From assembly GCA_037388705.1 (NCBI GenBank), contig JARRJY010000068.1, positions 1-16,900 on the forward strand: 16,900 nucleotides of DNA, in the 5' to 3' direction. This DNA is from JARRJY01 sp037388705. Its GTDB lineage: Bacteria > Pseudomonadota > Gammaproteobacteria > UBA6429 > Thiohalophilaceae. Below, in pieces: positions 7,413 through 14,435 of the stretch (position 1 is its first letter; the number at the start of each line of letters is the position of its first letter). Both the position numbers and the translations under genes were made by a program. The notes under the pieces are model-generated. The model searched no databases. It worked only from the letters and a program-made list of their open reading frames with translations, and had not been told where the DNA came from.

Positions 7413-8666
7413 CTATCTATAGACGGGTAAACGTTTACAAACTTCCAGGACTTTGGCTTTGACTGCATCAATCGTTGCTTTGTCACCTTTCGAGTCAATC
7501 ACGTCACACATCCAGCCAGCCAGATCCGTACACTCTGCTTCACCAAACCCGCGAGTCGTGGCTGCGGGAGTACCAACTCGAATTCCACTGGTTACAAACG
7601 GTGACTGTGGATCATTCGGTACAGCATTCATGTTAACCGTGATGTTCGCTGCCCCAAGCCAGGCATCAACTTCCTTCCCGGTTAAACCCGCTTCAATAAA
7701 GCTCACCAGGAATAAATGATTATCAGTACCACCAGAGACCACGTCATAACCACGGTCAATGAATACCTTTGCCATGGCCTGTGCATTTTTGATGACTTGC
7801 TGTTGATAAACTTTGTAGTCATCCTGAAGTGCTTCCTTGAAAGCAACCGCCTTGGCAGCAATGACATGCATTAAGGGACCACCCTGTGTACCAGGGAAAA
7901 CCAGCGAATTTAATTTCTTTTCAAGGTCAGGATTGGACTTGGCCAGGATAATACCGCCACGTGGACCACGCAGGGTTTTATGTGTTGTAGAAGTTGTAAC
8001 ATCAGCAATGGCAACCGGGCTTGGGTAAACACCCGCCGCCACCAGGCCGGCTACATGCGCCATATCCACAAACAGGTAGGCACCTACTTCATCGGCAATA
8101 TCACGGAAACGCTGCCAGTCAACGATACGAGAATAAGCGGAGAAGCCGGCGATGATCATTTTCGGTTTATGTTCACGCGCCAGCGCTTCAACCTGTTCAT
8201 AATCAATTTCACCCGTTTCAGGATTCAGGCCATATTGAACCGCGTTGAATAACTTGCCGGAAAAATTTACCTTGGCGCCATGCGTCAGGTGACCACCATG
8301 CGCCAGGGCCATACCGAGAATCGTGTCACCCGGTTCACACAGTGCGAAATAAACGGCAGCATTGGCCTGTGAACCAGAGTGCGGCTGAACGTTAGCATAG
8401 TCCGCCCCAAAAAGTTCTTTTACACGATCAATCGCCAGTTGCTCTGCCACGTCAACATTTTCACAACCACCGTAATAGCGTTTGGAGGGATAACCTTCTG
8501 CATACTTATTGGTCAAGACAGAACCCTGTGCCTCCATTACACGGGGGCTGGTATAGTTTTCCGAGGCAATCAGTTCGATGTGCTCTTCCTGGCGGATTTT
8601 TTCTTTTTCAATTGCCTGCCAGAGTTCATCATCAAAACCAGCAATTTTCATATCTTGACTGAACAT
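7413..8666 (-). CDS. glyA: Serine hydroxymethyltransferase
   Basis: The 417-residue PLP enzyme interconverts serine and glycine, charging tetrahydrofolate with a one-carbon unit. The PLP lysine is Lys230 in STTHKTLRGPRGG. Other family blocks are LIASENYTS (32-40), NKYAEGYPSKRYYGG (53-67), QPHSGSQAN (94-102) and DMAHVAGLVA (201-210). The start has AGAGGA seven bases upstream. It is the first gene of the long minus-strand unit; nrdR starts 17 bp downstream with no terminator between them. A one-carbon gene heading a rib operon is usual in this group. Confidence 0.98.
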   Translation of the reverse strand: MFSQDMKIAGFDDELWQAIEKEKIRQEEHIELIASENYTSPRVMEAQGSVLTNKYAEGYPSKRYYGGCENVDVAEQLAIDRVKELFGADYANVQPHSGSQANAAVYFALCEPGDTILGMALAHGGHLTHGAKVNFSGKLFNAVQYGLNPETGEIDYEQVEALAREHKPKMIIAGFSAYSRIVDWQRFRDIADEVGAYLFVDMAHVAGLVAAGVYPSPVAIADVTTSTTHKTLRGPRGGIILAKSNPDLEKKLNSLVFPGTQGGPLMHVIAAKAVAFKEALQDDYKVYQQQVIKNAQAMAKVFIDRGYDVVSGGTDNHLFLVSFIEAGLTGKEVDAWLGAANITVNMNAVPNDPQSPFVTSGIRVGTPAATTRGFGEAECTDLAGWMCDVIDSKGDKATIDAVKAKVLEVCKRLPVYR

Positions 8667-8840
8667 GGTTATCCTCTACTTGTTAATTTTGTCTGTAAAA
8701 TCAATAACTTTTCCGAAATCGCACAAACAGCAAATTAGTCCGGTTCAGCTGTCCAAGCGGGCCCCAAGCTTAACCGATCTGGGGGGAAAATGCATTGAAA
8801 GTGAATGGCTTAGCCGGGTATTGAGTGCCGTTCTGAAAAG
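8667..8840 (-). promoter_or_regulatory. glyA upstream region with overlapping inverted repeats
   Basis: There is no gene here. On the glyA-sense strand two mutually exclusive pairings are possible. CGGTTCAGCT (8741-8750) can pair with AGCTTAACCG (8767-8776), with one mismatch. CCCC (8762-8765) can instead pair with GGGG (8781-8784). No PurR-like palindrome, glycine riboswitch core or strong -10/-35 pair was recognised by eye. The segment must contain the promoter of the glyA-to-protease unit because a terminator lies just beyond it; which bases serve as promoter is not clear. Confidence 0.4.
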
Positions 8841-8873
8841 AAAAAAACCCGCCATATACAGGGTAATGGCGGG
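8841..8873 (-). terminator. Rho-independent terminator of the DUF302-like gene
   Basis: On the minus strand, CCCGCCAT (from 8873) pairs with ATGGCGGG (to 8848) around a 10-nt loop, followed by seven T residues (complement of 8841-8847). It lies 36-68 bases past the stop of the upstream gene and separates it from glyA. Confidence 0.92.
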
Positions 8874-8908
8874 CTTGAGTGAGGCATGTAAGACTCAAGA
8901 AAATGAAA

Positions 8909-9820
8909 CTAAAACTCCACTTCGCCACCTGCTCCCTTGGTCAGTGCTTCCTCGATGGCTGAAGGTGCACACATGATGGAAGCGAAGCTGTTGCTGCCCA
9001 TCATGGACAAATCAGGGAAACTTATCGCAATACGGAATTCTGCGCGTAAGGCATAGGCGCTCTTTCCTGCTACAACGATCTCATACGGCAAGTGACCTGA
9101 AGACTTCACATCCTTGAAATCAATGCGATCCATGATGTACTTATCACCACTACAGTCATCTTCATCGGCGCCTTTCATATGAACGCCGAATACCGTGGTG
9201 TCTTTGCCAGGGATATCGACACGATAAACTTTAGTTACCGCACCTTTACCCGCAGCAAGGGCTTCTTCAACCCCTTTAACTGCCATGGAATGGCTGCCAT
9301 ATTCAGCAAGGACCAGGCGATCCGTGAAGTAAGGCATCAACCACTTGTACTGGTAATCGCTTAATTGATCAGCTGTTTTACCTTTTTCTGAGCCATAGTC
9401 TTTTTGCTTGCCCAGGGCTTTTGCCAACTGGTCTGCAACGCCAGACAGGTCCCCTTTCATACGGTAAGCATTGCCATAGTAAACGGGGTTGGTAAAACCA
9501 ACCTGTATAGCACCGTCCTTGCCTTTGGTAACGGTAACACGCTGAACGGCACCAAAAGCCCCGAACTTGGTTTTTGCAGCGGTTTCAATTAAGGCATCAT
9601 TCGTAACACCAATAATCGTGACACTGTCATAGGGAGAATACTCACCCACGACCTTGAAACCACCATCAGTCAATTTCTTTTTAGTTGCAGTAACCACATC
9701 CGCTTTACTGCCGCTTTCCATACTTGCCAGTACAAATGGTTTTAACGCCGCGTTGGCTGTCATTGACACAAGCACTAGTAAAGATGCAGTAACAATAGAA
9801 ACAAGTTTGTTCGTTTTCAT
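8909..9820 (-). CDS. Exported protein of unknown function with DUF302-like N-terminal region
   Basis: The product has 303 residues. Residues 1-24 are a clear signal peptide (MKTNK, a hydrophobic core, TANA before AL), so it should be periplasmic. Residues 36-120 (ADVVTATKKKLTDGGFKVVG, then SPYDSVTIIGVTND and FGAFGAVQRV) resemble the DUF302/TT1751 fold, in which a variable fragment 'K..L...GF.V' precedes a beta strand; this resemblance is by eye only. Residues 120-303 form a second region with YKWLMPYFTDR, VYRVDIPGKDTTVFGV, and LPYEIVV. Two cysteines (223 and 284) could form a disulfide. Strong AGAAGG ribosome site. The gene follows a FadL-type gene but is set off by a terminator. I recall uncharacterised homologues in sulfur-oxidising gammaproteobacteria, with no known function. 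Confidence 0.8.
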   Translation of the reverse strand: MKTNKLVSIVTASLLVLVSMTANAALKPFVLASMESGSKADVVTATKKKLTDGGFKVVGEYSPYDSVTIIGVTNDALIETAAKTKFGAFGAVQRVTVTKGKDGAIQVGFTNPVYYGNAYRMKGDLSGVADQLAKALGKQKDYGSEKGKTADQLSDYQYKWLMPYFTDRLVLAEYGSHSMAVKGVEEALAAGKGAVTKVYRVDIPGKDTTVFGVHMKGADEDDCSGDKYIMDRIDFKDVKSSGHLPYEIVVAGKSAYALRAEFRIAISFPDLSMMGSNSFASIMCAPSAIEEALTKGAGGEVEF

Positions 9821-9853
9821 TTTACAAACCTTCTAAGATTTAATTTTTATATT

Positions 9854-9890
9854 AAAAAAGGCCATGGAAACTAGGTGAATCCATGGCCTT
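9854..9890 (-). terminator. Rho-independent terminator between the FadL-type gene and the DUF302-like gene
   Basis: On the minus strand, AAGGCCATGGA pairs perfectly with TCCATGGCCTT (arms 9880-9890 and 9858-9868, 11 bp) around an 11-nt loop, followed by T residues (complement of 9854-9859). Only about 33 bases separate its end from the next start codon at 9820, so it may attenuate rather than fully end transcription. Confidence 0.9.
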
Positions 9891-9914
9891 GATCCCTAAC
9901 TCAACAATAATGAA

Positions 9915-11198
9915 TTAGAATTTCCAGCCCCAGCTGGCTTCCAGTTCCCATTGACTCATATAGAGCTCTATAGTTTGTGGAGTTGCAGCCAGTGGGTTTG
10001 GTCCCTTGATTGTTACTTCTGGTGCATACATGGCAGCGAAATTGAACTCACTGTCTGTTCCGGTCGGCATGGTAAATCCAAAGGTATAGTGATCCTCTGT
10101 TACACCTGGAGCCAGAATGTTAAATAACACCTCACTATCAGGAATCGGATTATCGCCCTTGTTATATCCAACACGCCATGTCATGTTGTTAGCTGTCCAC
10201 TGGTAACCCAGCTTATAAACAGTGATATCTTCCCAACCAAAGCCAGCACCATTACCTGTACCTAAATTTCCTGGTCCAGATACAAGATTTGGAATTAAAG
10301 GGTTAGCAATAGCGGCAATATCACTATAAGCAATATTCTGAACGTCGAAAGTGAATGTTCCTGCACTTGGCGCATCATAAGCTAAACCAATGGTCCATGT
10401 AGCTGGAATATCAAAATCACCTTTCTCAGCAAACAGACCCGCATAGTCATCAAACTCTGACATATCCATTTCAGACTGGTATGAAGCAGCCAAAGTTAAA
10501 CCAGGACTCACTTCACCTTGCCAACCTAACTTGATACCAAAACCATTAGAAGTATCTACACCATTATTTGTAAGATGTGCCGGATCATTTGAAAAACCAT
10601 TTGCACCAAAGGCACCTAAACCATCTGCTTTGAAACGTTGATGTGCAAGAATTAAGCTTGCACCCCATGATGACTTGGCATCAATTTTTTTAGAATATGA
10701 AGTGTTAATAAATAACTGTTCGAGGTTTACGCCAGCATTTCCTGCAAAATAAGTACCACCGGAAAATTGGTACATATTGGCTTTATAGAAAGTATTCATG
10801 CCGCCGTTACCATAAACTGTTAAGCCAATGGTACTGTTTTGGTCTAACGCCCAGTTACGAGCGAAATGAGGAATAAAGAAAACATCGTCATCACTGTTGT
10901 ACTTACCTTCCTCCAGGTCTAGACCCACACCAAGTGAGCCACCAACTGCTTCATATCCACGATCATTTGGGCTGAAGATTGCAAGACCAAGGTCCATACG
11001 CTCACCGACGAAAACCATACCCGCCGGGTTTGTTGCCGCAGCCATCGCATCCTGTGGTAATGCGACACCACCACCACCAAGACCTTTATTCTTAGTACCG
11101 TAACCATGGGAAAAGTAACCATTGGTTGCCATAGCCGCCATCGGGGCTGCCAGACCCAGTGCAACAGCACTGGCAATAATGTGCTTAGTAAATTTCAT
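9915..11198 (-). CDS. FadL/OmpP1/TodX-family outer-membrane protein
   Basis: The product has 427 residues. A signal peptide (residues 1-24, ending AAMA before TNG) is followed by the FadL hatch segment NGYFSHGYGTKNKGLGGGGV and the family signature ATNPAGMVFVG. The rest alternates amphipathic beta strands with loops, ending in WGWKF with a terminal Phe as expected for a barrel assembled by Bam. FadL-type channels pass hydrophobic molecules (long-chain fatty acids, aromatics) through a lateral opening. The real substrate here is unknown; in a sulfur oxidiser a hydrophobic sulfur species is possible but unproven. The start has a strong GAGGAG. It lies 43 bp after dsrE2 with no terminator between, so the two are likely cotranscribed. 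An 11-bp-stem terminator follows. Confidence 0.9.
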   Translation of the reverse strand: MKFTKHIIASAVALGLAAPMAAMATNGYFSHGYGTKNKGLGGGGVALPQDAMAAATNPAGMVFVGERMDLGLAIFSPNDRGYEAVGGSLGVGLDLEEGKYNSDDDVFFIPHFARNWALDQNSTIGLTVYGNGGMNTFYKANMYQFSGGTYFAGNAGVNLEQLFINTSYSKKIDAKSSWGASLILAHQRFKADGLGAFGANGFSNDPAHLTNNGVDTSNGFGIKLGWQGEVSPGLTLAASYQSEMDMSEFDDYAGLFAEKGDFDIPATWTIGLAYDAPSAGTFTFDVQNIAYSDIAAIANPLIPNLVSGPGNLGTGNGAGFGWEDITVYKLGYQWTANNMTWRVGYNKGDNPIPDSEVLFNILAPGVTEDHYTFGFTMPTGTDSEFNFAAMYAPEVTIKGPNPLAATPQTIELYMSQWELEASWGWKF

Positions 11199-11241
11199 GT
11201 TTTGAACTCCTCAAAATGTTGCTTAAAATTACAGTAAAATC

Positions 11242-11721
11242 CTAGATATACAAGCAAATATCAGTATCACCTGCGAACTCGAAGAATGTCGCGGCACCAC
11301 CAAATTCAATGCCGTCAATAAAGGCTGAAGAATCCATATCAAACAGGTCAACAGTCATCTGGCAGGCAATCATTTTTACATCCGCTTCCTGGCAAAGTTC
11401 ACGCAGGTCTTCCAGGCTGGCAACACCTTTTGATTTCATTTTTGATTTCATCATCGCTGTCATCATGGCTTCCATACCCGGAAGAGCGGTAAACAGCGTT
11501 GGGAACCACTTGTCCATGCCCATCGGCATTGGCATACCCGGGTTACCCAACGGGCTGACCTTCACGTTCATTTTTTTCTTTAAAAGCTGCAGGCCATAAA
11601 AAGTGAAGAAAATCTGCACTTCATAACCCAGAGCTGCGGCCGTTGAGGCCAAGATAAAGGGAGGGTAACCCCAGTCCAATGTGCCTTTCGTGGCAATAAT
11701 TGCCATTTTCTTTTCGCTCAT
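11242..11721 (-). CDS. dsrE2: DsrE2-type sulfur carrier (DsrE/DsrF/DrsH-like family)
   Basis: The product has 159 residues. The N-terminus (KKMAIIATKGTLDWGYPPFI) and the hydrophobic helix 21-48 match the DsrE-like fold. Residues 60-95 (NPGMPMPMGM, then LPGMEAMMTAMM) are the Met-rich insert typical of DsrE2 proteins. Cys110 and Cys120 (ELCQEADVKMIACQM) are the probable persulfide-carrying residues, and Cys156 lies near the end (DICLYI). DsrE2 proteins of sulfur oxidisers are commonly encoded with TusA and rhodanese and take part in cytoplasmic sulfane-sulfur relay. Here tusA is 2.4 kb away, and no rhodanese is present. AAGGA lies about 9 bases before the ATG. It diverges from the second FadL-type gene across 241 bp. 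Confidence 0.88.
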   Translation of the reverse strand: MSEKKMAIIATKGTLDWGYPPFILASTAAALGYEVQIFFTFYGLQLLKKKMNVKVSPLGNPGMPMPMGMDKWFPTLFTALPGMEAMMTAMMKSKMKSKGVASLEDLRELCQEADVKMIACQMTVDLFDMDSSAFIDGIEFGGAATFFEFAGDTDICLYI

Positions 11722-11761
11722 TACTTGGTTTCCTTCTTAAAATAGTCAGGTACTAGTAAAA

Positions 11762-11792
11762 ATTATGGGTAATTTTGCTTGTATTTGCACAA
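11762..11792 (-). promoter_or_regulatory. Candidate dsrE2 promoter with overlapping TTG-N8-CAA repeat
   Basis: On the minus strand CATAAT (11767-11762) matches the -10 consensus at five of six bases, with a transcript start expected near 11755, about 34 bases before the ATG. The -35 region (GTGCAA, 17-bp spacing) is poor and overlaps the inverted repeat TTGTGCAAATACAA (11792-11779), which has the 14-bp TTG-N8-CAA spacing of Crp/Fnr sites but lacks the A/T of the FNR consensus half-site TTGAT. Confidence 0.4.
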
Positions 11793-11820
11793 CTAGTTCA
11801 GTGCGTTTACGTACATAAAG

Positions 11821-11834
11821 GTGAAATATTACAC
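11821..11834. promoter_or_regulatory. Near-perfect palindrome in the dsrE2 / FadL divergent promoter region
   Basis: GTGAAATATTACAC is palindromic except at one symmetric pair. It resembles a degenerate CRP-type site (GTGA-N6-ACAC against GTGA-N6-TCAC). It lies mid-way in the 241-bp region between dsrE2 and the plus-strand FadL-type gene. Beyond this and the repeat at 11779-11792, the rest of 11722-11962 is AT-rich with no gene; no convincing -10/-35 pair for the plus-strand gene was found. Confidence 0.35.
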
Positions 11835-11962
11835 ATTTTAGACCAGGGATATCGAGTATGTAGTTATGCATGATTTATGTGAAAATTCATGTAAACTCTA
11901 GAAAAAAATACCACATGGAATGACTATTTAATAATTCAGGATTTTAGTAGGGGAAAAGAAAA

Positions 11963-13189
11963 ATGGCTTATCCAAAATCAATAATCAAAACATCTGCATT
12001 ACTTATCACTATTGGGGTTGCTTATTCGAGTATATCTCTGGCTTCAGGATTTCGTTTACCCGAAGTATCTACAGTCGGTATTGGCACCTCAAACGCGTTA
12101 GTTGCCAATACAACTGAAATAGGTGCCTTACCCTACAATCCCGCTGGCATGTCATTTCATGAAGGTAAAGCACTGGCAGCGGGAATAACCATGCTAAATT
12201 ATGATTTGACGGTTACCCCTGATGGTGGAACCAAGACGGATAATGCCGGTGAAGACAGCTTTTTGATCCCAAACCTGTTCTTTATGGCACGAGGCAATGG
12301 TCCCTGGTCATTTGGTCTTAGCATAAACTCTCCCTTTGGATTAGAAACAAAATGGCCAGATGAAACCTTTCCGGTTTTTGCCGGCCCGCTTGATCCTGTA
12401 GAGCCCGAATTAAGCAGAATTAAGATGGTTAACCTTAATCCAAACCTGGCATACAAAATTGATAATTCGACCAGTGTTGCTTTTGGTATTAATTATTATG
12501 ATGTTATGGATGTGGTTCTTAATACCCAGGCTCTAAAAATAAATGGCTCAGGTACCGGGTTTGGTTTTAACCTTGGCGTACAAAAGAAAATCGGCGCGTT
12601 AAGCCTGGGGCTTTCCTATCGTACCAGTGTTGATGTTGATATATCCGGTTCATTTGATGCTACCGGAATTGGTAGTGGTGCACTTGCAGCTCGTACTTCC
12701 GTTGAATTTCCCGACTTACTACAACTTGGAGCTCACTACCAGGTCAATGACAAACTGGGTATTGAGTTAGATATCGAACAAACCGGCTGGAGCAGCTTTG
12801 ACAAAATCAAAGTAACCGATGCTGCAGGAGCAGAACTTATCACTTCAACAAGCAAATGGGACGATGTAACAGCCTATCGCCTCGGCTTTATCTATCAACT
12901 GAATAACAAGACCAAGCTATTATTCGGCTATTCTGTTGACGAAGGTGTGACTGATAAATACTTCTCAGCTCGGGTGCCAGGAAATGATCGTGACCTGGTA
13001 AGTGCAGGTGTAACACATGATTATGGTGACTGGACACTCGAAGCCAGTTATATGCGAGTCACTCTGGATGATCGTGACTATAACTCCACTACCGCACCTA
13101 ATACTGACGCTAATGGCACCCTTGCATTTAACGGTGAATATGAGTCAAGTGCTGATCTGTTCTCAGTTGGAGCAAGCATGAAATTCTAA
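11963..13189 (+). CDS. FadL/OmpP1/TodX-family outer-membrane protein (second, divergent type)
   Basis: The product has 408 residues. The signal peptide (residues 1-28, ending SLA before SGF) is followed by SGFRLPEVSTVGIGTSNALV and the FadL signature ALPYNPAGMSFHEG. The conserved FadL block NSPFGLETKWPDE is present near 125-137, and IKMVNLNPNLAYKI near 153-166 is also typical. It ends in SVGASMKF with terminal Phe. It is clearly a FadL-type barrel but only distantly similar to the protein at 9915-11198, so the two probably differ in substrate. A strong AGGGGA lies before the ATG. It is a single-gene unit ended by the terminator at 13208-13234. Confidence 0.92.
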   Translation: MAYPKSIIKTSALLITIGVAYSSISLASGFRLPEVSTVGIGTSNALVANTTEIGALPYNPAGMSFHEGKALAAGITMLNYDLTVTPDGGTKTDNAGEDSFLIPNLFFMARGNGPWSFGLSINSPFGLETKWPDETFPVFAGPLDPVEPELSRIKMVNLNPNLAYKIDNSTSVAFGINYYDVMDVVLNTQALKINGSGTGFGFNLGVQKKIGALSLGLSYRTSVDVDISGSFDATGIGSGALAARTSVEFPDLLQLGAHYQVNDKLGIELDIEQTGWSSFDKIKVTDAAGAELITSTSKWDDVTAYRLGFIYQLNNKTKLLFGYSVDEGVTDKYFSARVPGNDRDLVSAGVTHDYGDWTLEASYMRVTLDDRDYNSTTAPNTDANGTLAFNGEYESSADLFSVGASMKF

Positions 13190-13207
13190 TCGTCCTATAT
13201 ACAAAAT

Positions 13208-13234
13208 AAAAAACCCGGCCTAGCCGGGTTTTTT
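13208..13234. terminator. Bidirectional Rho-independent terminator
   Basis: Six A residues, CCCGGC, loop CTA, GCCGGG, and six T residues. The A-run and T-run make it work in both directions, ending the plus-strand FadL-type gene and the converging minus-strand Crp/Fnr gene. Confidence 0.95.
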
Positions 13235-13256
13235 ATTGAATTGTGAATATAAAAAA

Positions 13257-14003
13257 CTAGTGCGCTAAATCCTTTCGTCCTTTTACCTTTCCCTGGCTGA
13301 CAAGACTTAACGTATGCTTACAGACCAGGTGAATCTTGCCCCTGGCTAACTGGATACAACGCTTGTGTTCAAAGTCTTTGAGAATACGGCTGATCATTTC
13401 ACGGGTAGTCCCCAGTTCATCCGCCACGTCATTATGCGTAACCTTGATCGGATGTCCTGAAGAACGCTCAAATTGTTCTGCCAGCCAGACAGCCACACGT
13501 AAATCCAGTCGATCAAAAGCAAAACCTGAGATCAAATCAACCATGTGAGACAAGCGTCCCGTTAAAGTCCGCAACACGTAACCTCTGAAACTGGCTGATT
13601 CATCCAGTGCTTTTTTAAAAGCCGGTCGGGAAATCACCAGGCCACGTAACTCGGTTTCAGTTCTCGCCATAATGGGATACTGAATACCATCTACCAGGTT
13701 ATTCAAATTATGAATACATAACTGGCCCGGCTCGACGCGGTATAGTGTGACTTCACGCCCTTCTTCAGATTCTTTATAAACTCGGACACAACCTTCAACA
13801 ATCAGCATCAGGTGCTCACATACCATACCTTCATGAAACAATACTGTTCCTGCTTCAATAGTTTGCAGTCTCGCACCGGCCAGCATATCCCAGCATTGTG
13901 GATCCGCGTTTTCTGTCAAATCCGGGTAATCAGATAACAGAGCCTTTAGCTCGGTGTACTCGCTTTCTGAGTACTTTTGCTGGATTGGGGTGACAACGCT
14001 CAT
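13257..14003 (-). CDS. Crp/Fnr-family transcriptional regulator
   Basis: The product has 248 residues. The start at 14003 is chosen because GAGG lies eight bases upstream; an ATG at 14021 is also in frame. Residues 38-130 are a cyclic-nucleotide-binding-type beta barrel (LQTIEAGTVLFHEGMVCEHL, then VEGCVRVYKES). A long dimer helix spans about 135-160. The C-terminal winged helix has VTHNDVADELGTTREMISRIL (188-208), where Arg201, Glu202, Ser205 and Arg206 occupy the DNA-reading positions; the E-x2-S-R pattern is FNR/DNR-like. It lacks the N-terminal cysteine cluster of FNR and does not show CRP's full cAMP site, so its signal is unknown. Six cysteines (37, 62, 72, 96, 216, 228) leave thiol or persulfide sensing open. 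It lies among sulfur genes, which suggests but does not prove that they are its targets. Confidence 0.9.
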   Translation of the reverse strand: MSVVTPIQQKYSESEYTELKALLSDYPDLTENADPQCWDMLAGARLQTIEAGTVLFHEGMVCEHLMLIVEGCVRVYKESEEGREVTLYRVEPGQLCIHNLNNLVDGIQYPIMARTETELRGLVISRPAFKKALDESASFRGYVLRTLTGRLSHMVDLISGFAFDRLDLRVAVWLAEQFERSSGHPIKVTHNDVADELGTTREMISRILKDFEHKRCIQLARGKIHLVCKHTLSLVSQGKVKGRKDLAH

Positions 14004-14043
14004 CAGTACATCCTCATACATTCAAACTCACGGGGGGGTTCTT

Positions 14044-14061
14044 TGAATTTACGGATATTCA
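14044..14061. promoter_or_regulatory. Inverted repeat upstream of the Crp/Fnr gene
   Basis: TGAAT (14044-14048) and ATTCA (14057-14061) form a perfect 5-bp inverted repeat with an 8-bp spacer, 41-58 bases upstream of the regulator start. The position suits an operator, perhaps for autoregulation, but the repeat is short. TATACT-like -10 hexamers occur just beyond it, near 14075-14081, on the minus strand. Confidence 0.3.
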
Positions 14062-14082
14062 GGTTTGTTCTGTATAGTATAG

Positions 14083-14116
14083 AAAAAAATGGCCGTCTAA
14101 GTGACAGCCATTTTTT
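14083..14116. terminator. Rho-independent terminator after tusA (bidirectional)
   Basis: Seven A residues, then TGGCcGTC paired with GACaGCCA around a TAAGT loop (one mismatch), then six T residues. It lies 18 bases past the tusA stop and separates tusA from the Crp/Fnr gene. Confidence 0.88.
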
Positions 14117-14133
14117 ATGATCTTACTTTAAGA

Positions 14134-14364
14134 TTAAGCTTTCTTAATCAGGAAAGTGAACTTGCCACCTTCTTCGTTAGATTCCATCAGTTCATTGCCT
14201 GTTTGCTTGGCAAAAGCTTCAAAATCTTTTACTGAACCTGGATCAGTCGCAATGATGTGCAGAACCTGGCCAGCGTCCATACCTGCTAATGATTTCTTTG
14301 CACGCAATATTGGCAGTGGGCAGTTCAAACCTGTTGCGTCTAATTCTTGATCAAAGTTTGCCAT
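14134..14364 (-). CDS. tusA: TusA-family sulfurtransferase
   Basis: The product has 76 residues. The start at 14364 is chosen because AAGGAG lies nine bases upstream; an ATG at 14382 would add six residues without a ribosome site. The signature LNCPLPILRAKK places the sulfur-carrying Cys15 in a CPxP motif at the start of helix 1; the rest has the usual two-layer alpha/beta pattern (VLHIIATDPGSVKDFEAFAK). TusA proteins carry sulfur as a persulfide for tRNA thiolation, molybdenum cofactor supply or, in sulfur oxidisers, for relay with DsrE-type proteins. Location among dsrE2 and sox genes favours the last role. A tusA-like gene beside an M48/TPR protease gene is also seen in Pseudomonas, so the pairing with bepA may be old and unrelated to sulfur oxidation. 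Confidence 0.95.
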   Translation of the reverse strand: MANFDQELDATGLNCPLPILRAKKSLAGMDAGQVLHIIATDPGSVKDFEAFAKQTGNELMESNEEGGKFTFLIKKA

Positions 14365-14406
14365 TGGAAGTTTCTCCTTCACTCGTATTTTTCTTGGGGT
14401 AATAAT

Positions 14407-14435
14407 ATTCTACCACCCTTGCGTTGCAGGGTGTA
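14407..14435 (-). promoter_or_regulatory. Extended -10 promoter of tusA with operator-like inverted repeat in the spacer
   Basis: On the minus strand TGGTAGAAT gives an extended -10 (TGn plus TAGAAT, five of six consensus bases, at 14412-14407). The -35 (TACACC, 14435-14430) at 17-bp spacing is weak, as is usual with extended -10 promoters. CACCCT and AGGGTG (14414-14419 and 14428-14433) form a perfect 6-bp inverted repeat exactly in the spacer, where a bound repressor would block polymerase. The transcript would start near 14400, 36 bases before the tusA ATG. Confidence 0.5.

Noticed and set aside
5789..8666. FMN riboswitch or separate promoter ahead of the rib genes
   Set aside because: Gaps between genes are at most 22 bp or overlapping, so there is no room for one; the leader before glyA shows no FMN-aptamer pattern by eye.
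13257..14003. Calling the Crp/Fnr regulator a true FNR oxygen sensor
   Set aside because: It lacks the N-terminal cysteine cluster that binds the FNR iron-sulfur centre.
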